Shown here piece by piece: positions 1 to 7,600 of a stretch of 32,132 nucleotides of DNA. The stretch lies in assembly GCA_029547025.1 (NCBI GenBank), contig JAKPQA010000146.1, forward strand, positions 1 through 32,132, read 5' to 3'. Position 1 is the stretch's first letter, and each line of letters opens with the position of its first letter. A program made the translations under genes and the position numbers. This DNA comes from Armatimonadota bacterium. GTDB lineage: Bacteria > Armatimonadota > Zipacnadia > UBA1398 > JAKPQA01. The notes beneath the pieces are model-generated. The model had not been told where the DNA came from and made no database searches. It was given only the letters and a program-made list of their open reading frames with translations.

Positions 1-93
1 GCGCCCAGAGGGCGCGGGGCCCCTGACCGGCCCGAGGTTGGGGCGTGCGGATCGGGCGCGTTGGGGGCCCACCACGCTGGGAGACGCGTGGTT

Positions 94-122
94 CCCCCCA
101 TGGCGCCCCTCCGCAACCAGGC
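94..122 (+). repeat. 29-nt dispersed direct repeat, copy 1
   Basis: Matches 20099-20127 at 28 of 29 positions; both copies start CCCCCCATGG and end CCGCAACCAGGC. Both lie upstream of large exported-protein genes, in the same orientation as the gene. Flanks do not match. Confidence 0.65.
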
Positions 123-314
123 GGATGGGCCACGGGAGCCCTAAGCTACCGCCAATGGGGCGGCGGCCTGACCCGCGGCTCCACCCCCAACTTGGTCCTT
201 GGGGAAGGAGCCGGGCGAGTAAGGGGGAAAAGGCTCTGTGGCCAGCAGCAGTCACCCGCACCAGCCGGGTGCCGGCGGCCACGGACTGGCCGGACCATCC
301 GTACCATCACACAC

Positions 315-330
315 TCGGACCCCGGTCCGA
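315..330. promoter_or_regulatory. Dyad just upstream of the oxidoreductase RBS
   Basis: TCGGACCCCGGTCCGA has 7-bp perfect arms around a CC centre and ends 5 nt before the GGAGG of the next gene. The 13-nt core GGACCCCGGTCCG recurs at 14230-14242, also between genes. It could be an operator. The two-base centre is too short for an RNA hairpin loop unless the inner pairs open. Confidence 0.3.
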
Positions 331-347
331 CGCTTGGAGGCTCCTCA

Positions 348-1649
348 ATGAGCAAGGACACGCAGGCGAGCTCGACGCCGAGCTCCGTCACGCGCCGCGA
401 GTTTCTCAAGACGTCGACCGCCGCAGCGGTTGCCGGCGCCATGGCGACACAGCTTCTCACCCGTGCGTATGCCCAGGAGAACAACGTTCTCAAGATCGGG
501 CTTATCGGTTGCGGAGGCCGGGGCACCGGTGCCGCGGCGAACGCTCTGGAGGCCGACCCGAATACGCAGCTCGTCGCCGTGGGAGATGCATTCCAGGAGC
601 GGCTTGAGAGCAGTCTGGCGAACCTCAAGGACACCGAGTTTGGTGACCGGGTCCTGGTGGACCCCGACCACCAGTTCGTGGGGCTGGATGCCTATCAGAA
701 GGTCATCGACAGCGGAGTCGATGTCGTCCTGCTGACGACCGTGCCGCACTTCCGCCCCATGCACATGGAGGCTGCCATCGCGGCAGGCAAGCACGTGTTC
801 GCCGAGAAGCCGGTGGCCGTCGATCCGGTAGGCGTGCGCAAGGTGCTGGCACTGAGCGAGGAGGCGAAGCAGAAGGGCCTGGCCGTCGTATCCGGTCTGT
901 GCTGGCGCTACGAGCTGGGCATGCGCGATGTCGTGAAGCGGGTGCAGGATGGCCAGATCGGCGACATCATCGCGGTCCAGAGCACCCGCTTCTCGGGGAG
1001 CGTGGGCACACCCACCCCACGTCAGCCCGGGTGGGGTGACTTTCGCTTCCAGCTGAAGAACTGGTACTACCACACCTGGCTCAGCGGCGACTTCAACGTC
1101 GAGCAGTTTGTGCATGAACTCGATAAGGTGGCCTGGGCCGTCGGAAGCTATCCTACGTCGTGTCTGTGCACCGGCGGCAGACAGGTGCGCACCGGGCCCG
1201 AGTTCGGCGACATCTTCGACCACTTCGACGCCATATATGAGTGGCCCAACGGTATCAGGTACTTTGCCGCCAATCGCCACTGGGACGGGTGCTCCGGCAT
1301 CCACCGCGACTACGTCATGGGCACCCAGGGCGCGGCCGACCTCATGGCCTATACCATAACCGGGGCCAACCCGTGGAAGGGCGAGGGCAACCTCGGCCCC
1401 GCCTACGTGCGCGAGCACCGCGAGATGTTCGAAAGCATCCGTGCCGGCGAGCCCAAGAACGATGGCGAGTTCATGGCTCACTCGACCCTGATGGGCATCA
1501 TGGCGCGCATGTCCGCCTACACGGGGCAGCAGCTGTCCTGGGACCAGGTCATGAACTCACAGCTCGATCTCTCGCCGCCCGTCTACGACATGGATGCCAC
1601 GCTGCCGGAACCCGAGGTGGCCAAGCCCGGCGTGACGCCTTTCGTCTAG
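348..1649 (+). CDS. Tat-exported Gfo/Idh/MocA-family oxidoreductase
   Basis: Predicted NAD(P)-dependent sugar or polyol oxidoreductase of 433 residues, exported folded by the Tat system. A twin-arginine motif TRREFLK (15-21) is followed by an alanine-rich hydrophobic stretch and a likely cleavage site after A42. The Rossmann fold starts at once with IGLIGCGGRGTG (50-61), and FAEKP (141-145) is the family's EKP motif that positions the nicotinamide and substrate. The C-terminal half is the family's alpha/beta domain. ATG 348 is chosen because GGAGG lies at 336-340 and the Tat signal starts directly after it; the longer open frame upstream is unsupported. Exported members are common in Planctomycetota and Armatimonadota, where the substrate is usually unknown. 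The GH16 gene follows after a strong hairpin. Family assignment is secure; the substrate is not. Confidence 0.93.
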   Translation: MSKDTQASSTPSSVTRREFLKTSTAAAVAGAMATQLLTRAYAQENNVLKIGLIGCGGRGTGAAANALEADPNTQLVAVGDAFQERLESSLANLKDTEFGDRVLVDPDHQFVGLDAYQKVIDSGVDVVLLTTVPHFRPMHMEAAIAAGKHVFAEKPVAVDPVGVRKVLALSEEAKQKGLAVVSGLCWRYELGMRDVVKRVQDGQIGDIIAVQSTRFSGSVGTPTPRQPGWGDFRFQLKNWYYHTWLSGDFNVEQFVHELDKVAWAVGSYPTSCLCTGGRQVRTGPEFGDIFDHFDAIYEWPNGIRYFAANRHWDGCSGIHRDYVMGTQGAADLMAYTITGANPWKGEGNLGPAYVREHREMFESIRAGEPKNDGEFMAHSTLMGIMARMSAYTGQQLSWDQVMNSQLDLSPPVYDMDATLPEPEVAKPGVTPFV

Positions 1650-1671
1650 CCACGGCCATGGTGGGTGTATG

Positions 1672-1702
1672 GGCCGGAGCGCCGCCTGAGTGCGCTCCGG
1701 CC
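1672..1702 (+). terminator. GC-rich hairpin after the oxidoreductase gene
   Basis: An 11-bp perfect stem (1672-1682 with 1692-1702) closes a 9-nt loop, 22 nt after the stop codon. No U-tract follows, so this is terminator-like but not a textbook intrinsic terminator. It could also protect the 3' end of the oxidoreductase message. Confidence 0.5.
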
Positions 1703-1726
1703 TGTGTCTACCGGGGGTGTTCGACG

Positions 1727-2506
1727 ATGGGGATGATCTTCACACTGGCACTGTGTGCGGCCTCGCTGGCCGCGGGCGATCTGGACCCTGCCGACGAGCT
1801 TCCGCTCCCGCCCGAGGGTAAGCAGTTCCGCCTCGTGTGGAACGATGAGTTCGATGGCACCGAGCTCGACGAGACCAAGTGGGAGGTCCCACCTGATGCA
1901 CCCCGGCGCGACGGATGGTGGATGCGCCAGGCCATCACGCTGGATGGCCGGGGCCACCTCGTCATCAGCACGCTCAAGGATGGCGACCGTTACGTCGACG
2001 GCTGTGTGCGGACGCGCGGCAAGTTCGAGCACGCGTTCGGCTACTATGTGGCGCGCATCCGGCTGCAGAGCGAACCCGGCCACTGGCCCGCCTTCTGGCT
2101 GTACAACCACTGTGAGGGCAACATCGGCAACGGGGGCGTCGACGGCGCCGAGATCGACATCATGGAGAAGCCCTGGCTCGATGGTCGCGTCAACCACGCG
2201 ATCCACTGGGATGGCTACGGGGCGGAGCACCAGTCGGAGGGCAAGGTGGCCGATGTGGCCGGCCTCATGGATGGGTACCACACCTATGCCCTGTGGTGGT
2301 CGCCCACAGACTATGTGTTCTACATCGACGGTCAGGAGACGTGGCGGACGCGAGCTGGGGGAATCTGCAGGGAGCCACTGTACATCAAGCTGAGCGACGA
2401 GATCGGCACATGGGGCGGCGACATCGGGGCGGCCAACCTACCCGACTCCTTCCTTGTGGACTACGTGCGCGTCTACGACATGGTCGACGCGGGTCCCGCC
2501 GAGTGA
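1727..2506 (+). CDS. Exported glycoside hydrolase family 16 protein
   Basis: Predicted endo-acting beta-glucanase or galactanase of GH16, 259 residues. A short N-terminal signal peptide (about 1-17, ending ASLAAG) is followed by a single jelly-roll catalytic domain. The signature GAEIDIMEK carries the nucleophile E142 and acid/base E147 in the ExDxxE arrangement. The N-terminal WNDEFDG motif (38-44) and the C-terminal DYVRVYD strand (245-251) are also typical. The length matches a lone GH16 domain, with no binding module. ATG 1727 or ATG 1733 could start translation; the upstream ggggg is a weak ribosome binding site. The larger frame beginning at 1241 overlaps the oxidoreductase and is rejected. 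The specificity (laminarin, agar, carrageenan, xyloglucan) cannot be read from the motif. Confidence 0.92.
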   Translation: MGMIFTLALCAASLAAGDLDPADELPLPPEGKQFRLVWNDEFDGTELDETKWEVPPDAPRRDGWWMRQAITLDGRGHLVISTLKDGDRYVDGCVRTRGKFEHAFGYYVARIRLQSEPGHWPAFWLYNHCEGNIGNGGVDGAEIDIMEKPWLDGRVNHAIHWDGYGAEHQSEGKVADVAGLMDGYHTYALWWSPTDYVFYIDGQETWRTRAGGICREPLYIKLSDEIGTWGGDIGAANLPDSFLVDYVRVYDMVDAGPAE

Positions 2507-2516
2507 GGGCCGCGAC

Positions 2517-2531
2517 CCTCGGTGGCCGAGG
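2517..2531 (+). terminator. Short hairpin after the GH16 gene
   Basis: CCTCGG and CCGAGG pair around a 3-nt loop 10 nt after the GH16 stop. It is short and has no U-tract, so this is only a weak terminator candidate. Confidence 0.25.
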
Positions 2532-2586
2532 AGACTCAGGGCCTCGCGGACGACCGAGATGGCTCGGGTGCCGGGCCGCGGCCGTG

Positions 2587-2616
2587 TTGACGGTCCAGCT
2601 CGCTCGCTGGTATACT
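2587..2616 (+). promoter_or_regulatory. Sigma70-like promoter of the hydrolase/GNAT pair
   Basis: TTGACG (2587-2592) and TATACT (2611-2616) are separated by 18 nt, the best housekeeping-type promoter on the plus strand of this window. The expected start point, about 7 nt after the -10 box, falls at or next to the GTG at 2623, which implies little or no 5' leader. Confidence 0.6.
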
Positions 2617-2622
2617 CAGTAG

Positions 2623-3501
2623 GTGACTACGGGTATCCTCGCATCGGCAAGCACTTCGTACTACGCCCTCTCGGCGTTGGCAGTGCGGGTTCATTCCTCG
2701 GTGGACGATGGGCCGGGCGTCTGTGCGTCCACGGGCCCTTCTCCTGCCGACCCGTTCCCGCGGATCGAGCGCGGCCAGGGCGAACCGGTCGTTCTCCTAC
2801 CGGGCATGTTCGGGCAGCCCTCCAACTGGCAGCACCAGCTGGATCACCTGTCCGACGGCTACCGTGTCATCACTCTGGATCTGCCGCTGTTCGACCCGGG
2901 CTTCAGTGAGTGTACGGTTCACGGCTTGGGTGACTACGTTCGGCGCTTCCTGGACTGGGCGGGCATCGCGCGTGCGGTGCTGGTTGGGAACTCGCTGGGG
3001 GGGCATGTGGCGCTCGACATCGCCACGCGGTACCCCTCGCGCGTCCGAGCGATGGTTCTCGCCGGGTCCTCCGGCCTTTTCGAGCGCGGCTTCGAGCGGG
3101 GCGTCCCCACCCGGCCCGATCGGGCGTGGATCGAGACTCGAATCCGCGAGGTCTTCTGTCATGAATCGAGCATCCCGGCCGGGCAGGGCGATGAGATCGA
3201 ACGGATCGTGCAGTCCCGGGCCAACAAGCTGCGCATATTGCACTGGGCCAAGTCCGCCAAGCGGACTCACATGGGCGCGTTGCTGAGTCGAATCGCCGCG
3301 CCGACGCTCTTGATCTGGGGCAAGCAGGACAGCATCACACCTCTCGAGGTGGCGGTGGAGTTCCTGCGTGGCATCCGCCACTCGGAGCTCGTGCTGTTCA
3401 ACGAGTGCGGCCACGCGCCCATGATGGAGCATCCCGCGCGTTTCACCGAGGTTCTCCGGCACTTCCTGCACCGGCACGCCCCGGTGGCTTGTGATGCGTA
3501 G
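2623..3501 (+). CDS. Alpha/beta hydrolase, possibly leaderless
   Basis: Predicted serine hydrolase of the MhpC/meta-cleavage hydrolase-like group, 292 residues from GTG 2623. The catalytic elements are in order: oxyanion-hole loop LLPGMFG (58-64), nucleophile elbow GNSLGGH with S124, acid D236 in WGKQDSITP, and H264 in ECGHAPMMEHP. The conserved fold begins only near residue 45, so the first 40 residues (small, polar, proline-rich) are not clearly part of it. No Shine-Dalgarno precedes GTG 2623, and the predicted transcription start coincides with it; either the message is leaderless or translation starts at a later GTG near 2683-2710, none of which has a good ribosome binding site. The GNAT gene follows after 44 bp, so they probably share a transcript. 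The substrate is unknown. Confidence 0.85.
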   Translation: MTTGILASASTSYYALSALAVRVHSSVDDGPGVCASTGPSPADPFPRIERGQGEPVVLLPGMFGQPSNWQHQLDHLSDGYRVITLDLPLFDPGFSECTVHGLGDYVRRFLDWAGIARAVLVGNSLGGHVALDIATRYPSRVRAMVLAGSSGLFERGFERGVPTRPDRAWIETRIREVFCHESSIPAGQGDEIERIVQSRANKLRILHWAKSAKRTHMGALLSRIAAPTLLIWGKQDSITPLEVAVEFLRGIRHSELVLFNECGHAPMMEHPARFTEVLRHFLHRHAPVACDA

Positions 3502-3545
3502 TGGTCGTCTGACCGAGGGCGCGGCGGCATGGGAGTGAGGGGCTC

Positions 3546-4055
3546 GTGGCGTTGGGCGACAGGGCCGCGGTATGTGTCATGCGGGCCGGTGAGGCCGACC
3601 TTCCTGAGATTCTGGCCGTCCAGAAGCGAGCGTTTGCGAGTGAGGCCGAGCGCTACGGCGACCCCAACCTCCCGCCTCTGCGTGAGACTCTCGACGAGAT
3701 CCGCGAGCAGCTCGCGACGCACGTCGTGCTGAAGGCGGTGTGGGACTGCCAGATCGTTGGATCCGTGCGGGGGCACCTCGAGGCCGGTTCATGCCACGTG
3801 ACACGGCTGGCGGTGCGTCCGGACGTTCAGGGCCGCGGTATCGGGTCCCTGCTCGTTGGGGCGCTGGAGGAGCAGTTCCCGAATGCCGAGTCCTTCGTGC
3901 TATTCACGGGGCACAAGAGCCACCGAACCATCGCCCTCTATGAACGTCTGGGCTATCGTGTCACTCACTCGACAGTCGAGAGTGACCGGGTGACTCTGGT
4001 GCATATGGCTAAACACTCCGGCTCGGAACGGCCGGGCGCGGAGCGGCAGGGGTAG
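3546..4055 (+). CDS. GNAT-family N-acetyltransferase
   Basis: Predicted acetyl-CoA-dependent acetyltransferase, 169 residues, cytoplasmic (no signal peptide). The acetyl-CoA loop of motif A is visible as VRPDVQGRGIGSLLVGAL, with the QGRGIG pyrophosphate-binding turn after beta-4. The C-terminal ALYERLGYRV is the usual motif B Tyr region. The start is GTG 3546 with a gggagtgagg purine stretch upstream. An internal ATG at about 3579 would remove the first beta strand and is less likely. It is probably the second gene of a two-gene unit with the alpha/beta hydrolase. The acceptor (protein N-terminus, amino sugar, small amine) cannot be inferred. Confidence 0.9.
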   Translation: MALGDRAAVCVMRAGEADLPEILAVQKRAFASEAERYGDPNLPPLRETLDEIREQLATHVVLKAVWDCQIVGSVRGHLEAGSCHVTRLAVRPDVQGRGIGSLLVGALEEQFPNAESFVLFTGHKSHRTIALYERLGYRVTHSTVESDRVTLVHMAKHSGSERPGAERQG

Positions 4056-4232
4056 CCCACGGCGGAAGGAAACGCCGGGGCCATGGGGAATCACGAGGTG
4101 TACGGCGGCTCCAGCGCGACGCATCGTCCTCACCGATCGTCTCGGATGCTGCCCCGAACTGGGTAGCCCGGTGTGGGTGGATCGCCCTGCTCTCCCGGAC
4201 TCTTGGCCCCATGGTGTGGGTGTTGTGTTGTT

Positions 4233-4260
4233 GGACGAGCGCAGCGGTGGGGGCTCGTCC
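4233..4260 (+). promoter_or_regulatory. Inverted repeat upstream of the small unknown gene
   Basis: GGACGAGC (4233-4240) and GCTCGTCC (4253-4260) form a perfect 8-bp stem with a 12-nt loop. It ends about 8 nt before the gaggagga ribosome binding site at 4269-4276. The placement fits an operator or a 5' leader hairpin that controls access to the binding site. Confidence 0.35.
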
Positions 4261-4280
4261 GCACCGACGAGGAGGATCGC

Positions 4281-4556
4281 ATGTCCGAAGAGCGGCTCTC
4301 GCCCGAGGAAGTCATCCTACAACTCCGGATGGCGGGGAATGCCAACTGGACTGAATGCTATCGGAGCTTGCTCTCTGACACGGAGGCGGCCTGCATCCGC
4401 GACGAGGCCACTCGTTTCCTGGACCGCAACACCCCGGGGGCCTGGGCCGACGCGCGACGCGTCGTCGGCCAGGTGTGTGGGCCGAGCCCTGAGGGCTTCC
4501 GGGCCCTGTTCGAGGCCGTCACCGTCATGCGGGCGCGAGGCCCCGAAGCCTGGTAG
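4281..4556 (+). CDS. Small hypothetical protein (91 aa)
   Basis: I do not recognise this protein. It has 91 residues, no signal peptide and no membrane segment, and looks mainly alpha-helical and acidic at the N-terminus (MSEERLSPEEV). Two cysteines lie in the middle (near 25 and 38), without a metal-binding spacing. Support for a real gene comes from the strong gaggagga ribosome binding site 4-5 nt before ATG 4281 and the inverted repeat just upstream. The open frame extends back to 4173 but without a binding site there. It sits between the GNAT gene and the large LamG protein gene, 72 bp from the latter, with no clear functional link. Confidence 0.65.
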   Translation: MSEERLSPEEVILQLRMAGNANWTECYRSLLSDTEAACIRDEATRFLDRNTPGAWADARRVVGQVCGPSPEGFRALFEAVTVMRARGPEAW

Positions 4557-4628
4557 ACGCTCCGCGGCAGGTATCGCCCCGTCCCGCCAGAAGCCTGCCT
4601 GTGCTCGGAGACATCGGTCACCCAGCTG

Positions 4629-7600
4629 ATGCCGGGCATGGGGGTCGCAGTGAGCCATGCAAGGTTCGCTCTGCTGTGTGTTGTCTCGTGGCTCGGGTCC
4701 GGCGTGTGCGCCCTGGGTGTTGATACGCCGCTCGAGCCCTTTGCCTCCGACGGCCACACCGTTTTCCTCTACCACTTCGACGAGGGCCAGGGCGGTGTGG
4801 CCCGCGATTCGGGCCCGCACGGCTATGAGGCCGAGGTGCGCGGGGCCCAGTGGGCACCCGGGCGTTTCGGCTCGGCCCTCCGGTTCGATGGGCGCGACGA
4901 CAGCGTTTTCCGCGATGTCCCCGAGGCCGCACGCGGCCTGGCCGCGTTCACCATCGAGTGCTGGTTCCAGCCTCACGCCCCCCAGGGCCGCAGGTTCCTC
5001 GTCGGCCAGGACGTGGGTTTCCACTTCGAGGTCGACGACGGCGGCGCTTCCGCCCTCTCGCTCTACAACCAGGGCGGCGGCGTCCCCAACGCCGACGGTG
5101 TCTCGCATCGCCAGGTCGGGGCTCCCACCGGCCCGCTGCGCCTCGGGCGATGGCACCACCTCGCCGCAACCTATGACGGCGCGCTCGTGAGCTTCTTTGT
5201 GGACGGTGCGCTCACGGGGCGCATGCCCGCCGCCCGCGACTTCTGTACCGGCGTCCCCTCCCGCGGCCTGTGGATCGGCTGCTACGTGGGCATGGACTAC
5301 TGGTTCTCCGGGTTGATCGATGAGGTCCGCCTGTCCGACTGTGTGCGCTATGACCCCGAGGGCGTGCTGGCTCCGGGCGGGAGGGTATTCGATATGCCGG
5401 TGCACCGGGTTGCGGCTCGTGCAGTGCGCGTGCCGAGGGAGACCGGCGGCGCCTCCCTCGATCTCACACTCCGCAAGCTACATGGCACGACTGCCCGTGG
5501 TTTCGTGTGCATCAAAGCCCCTGGCTCGTCCGCGGTGGCCGTGGGTGAGTACTCGATCGAAGACGTGCACGATGGCGGGACGGTGGCCCTCACCTTCGAC
5601 GTCTCCGACGAGGCCGGCGGCCCGGGCACCTACGTCGTGGGACTGGATCCCACCGACTCCTCAGCCTACTTGGCCGTGGTGCGCGCCGGCCTGCGGGCGG
5701 GTGACCGGGTCCTCGCCGAGTGGACGGGTGAGGTGCGCTCGCGCCGGACCTTCTCGCCGCCGGTGCTCGTGCCCCTGGTGGTCGGCGATCCGTCGCCGCC
5801 GGTGGGAGACCTCGTCCTGTGGCCGGGGCAGGCCGACCGGATCACGGGACAGCTGGAGGTCGACGCCGAGGGGACCGACCCACAGCCCGCGCTCCTGGGA
5901 CGGGGCTGGATCGAGCATTGGGTTCATGTCGACCAGGAGGCGGTGTACCGTGTGCATCTGCGGTACGCGGCCTCCGCTCCCCGGCCATGCGACATCGTCA
6001 TCGACGGAGCCGACCTCAACCCGTATGACATGTGCGCCCCGAACAGCACGGCAAGCCTCGGGGTGGGTCCCGACGCGGCCCAATGGGAGTACCAGGGTAC
6101 CGTCCGCCTCGCACCGGGGGTGCACTGGATTCGCCTGCAGGACGAGCTCCCCGAGGTCTCTGGGTTGTGGCTCCAACGGACGACTCCACGGCCCGCCCGG
6201 GTGGATTGGGCGCGCTTCGGGGTGCCCGGACCGGACTTCGCGGCCGCGGCCACAGACTGGCGCGCGGTGGCGCAGTTCGGAGACGTCCGTGAGCCCGTGG
6301 CGGAGGCCGACGGCCACGGTTCCCTCTCGCTGAGCTGTGTGTTCGCGAACTCCGACCCGGGACACCTGGTCGCATCGGATCGTGTCCGCTTCTCGCTGCC
6401 GGGGCAGTGGGATCTCGAGCCCTTTGGCCGGCTCCGGTTCACGCTCCATGGCTCTGGGAGCGGCCACGTGGTCGCCCTGTGGGCCATCGACTCCAAGGGC
6501 GACGAGAAGCTCCTGTGGCGCGGCCGTGACGACTCGACCGATGCCGTGTCCGTCAGCGCCCCGCTGGGGTGGGAGGGCAATGACGTGTTCGACCCGGGCC
6601 GCGTGGTGGCCCTGTGCGTGGATCTCGACGAGGGCAATACGCGAGCGACTGCCGAGAACCGCTTCGCCGTGCGGCTCGACCGCATCGCCCTCGACCGGCG
6701 CGACGCGCTCGAGTTCCCGGTGGACTATGCGCAGGCCCTGGCCGACGCCCGGGCAGCACTCGCCGTCGTGCTGGGTCGGATCGGCCCGGGCGCGGCGACT
6801 CTCCGCTCGCCGGGCTTCCACCCGTGGACTCAGCCGGTCGTGCCCGAGCGGCACCCTCTGTTCGCCACCGCCGAGCCGAAGCCCGTCACGCGCGAGACGC
6901 TGGGCTACGGACTCCACTTCACCGGTGCCCGAGGGATTGACGCCGCGACGCTCGACCAGTTCCACACCACATACGACTTTGGCGACATCTGCTGGCCCCA
7001 CATCGGCATCCTGCCGCTCCGCGAGAAGCACGCCTCCGATGCCGACTATGAGGCTGCCCTGGGCGAACTCGAGTCGCGCCTGGAGGATGTGAAGCGGCGG
7101 GGCCTCTTCCTGTTCGATATCTGGGGCTACGTGCCCGACATGCCCGAGTACCCCTGGCGCGTGGCTCCCGAGCACATCGCTCTGCTGCAGCGAGTCCTGG
7201 GCGATCGGTTCCTCGGGTGCGACAATGGCGAGCAGGACGGCCGGTACATCGGGTCTTACGCGGACCGCGATCCGCACACGAACCGGCGCGAGGGATGGGA
7301 CAGCTTCGTGCGCTGGGACCAGCGCATCGCCGGCGACAACGGTAACTACATCAATGCCACGGGCTCGCTCAACTTCTCTCACTACTACGGGGAGCGCGGG
7401 GCGAGGACGCTGGGGCTCGAGACGGCACAGGGCCTCCCCAGCGACACACTGATGTTTGCATTCCTCCGGGGGGCCGCCAAGCAGTACGGCCGGCTGACGA
7501 CCCAGGCCACCTCAGTGTGGAACCGTTACGGCTACAACATGTACAGCGACCGGCGCACCGAGGGACCCAACGGCTATGGTCTAGGCCCCAGCAAGGGCTG

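Larger units (their letters stand above)
1..347. other. Intergenic region before the first gene, with dyads
   Basis: I see no convincing gene here. The reading frame of the oxidoreductase stays open upstream to about position 45, but that stretch is arginine/proline-rich and has no ribosome binding site, so I treat it as GC-driven. Visible structure: a perfect 6-bp stem with a 3-nt loop at 1-15, a 29-nt sequence at 94-122 that recurs at 20099-20127 with one mismatch, and a dyad at 315-330 next to the Shine-Dalgarno of the following gene. No clear -10/-35 pair was recognised. Confidence 0.5.

Noticed and set aside
45-347. N-terminal extension of the oxidoreductase
   Set aside because: Would place the Tat signal about 115 residues in; no ribosome binding site, and the composition is non-coding-like.
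345-1481. 378-residue minus-strand open frame
   Set aside because: Antisense to the Tat-exported oxidoreductase, which has clear motifs throughout.
5661-7382. 573-residue minus-strand open frame inside the LamG protein gene
   Set aside because: Shadow of the real gene; composition dominated by Val, Arg, His and Pro, with no recognisable fold.
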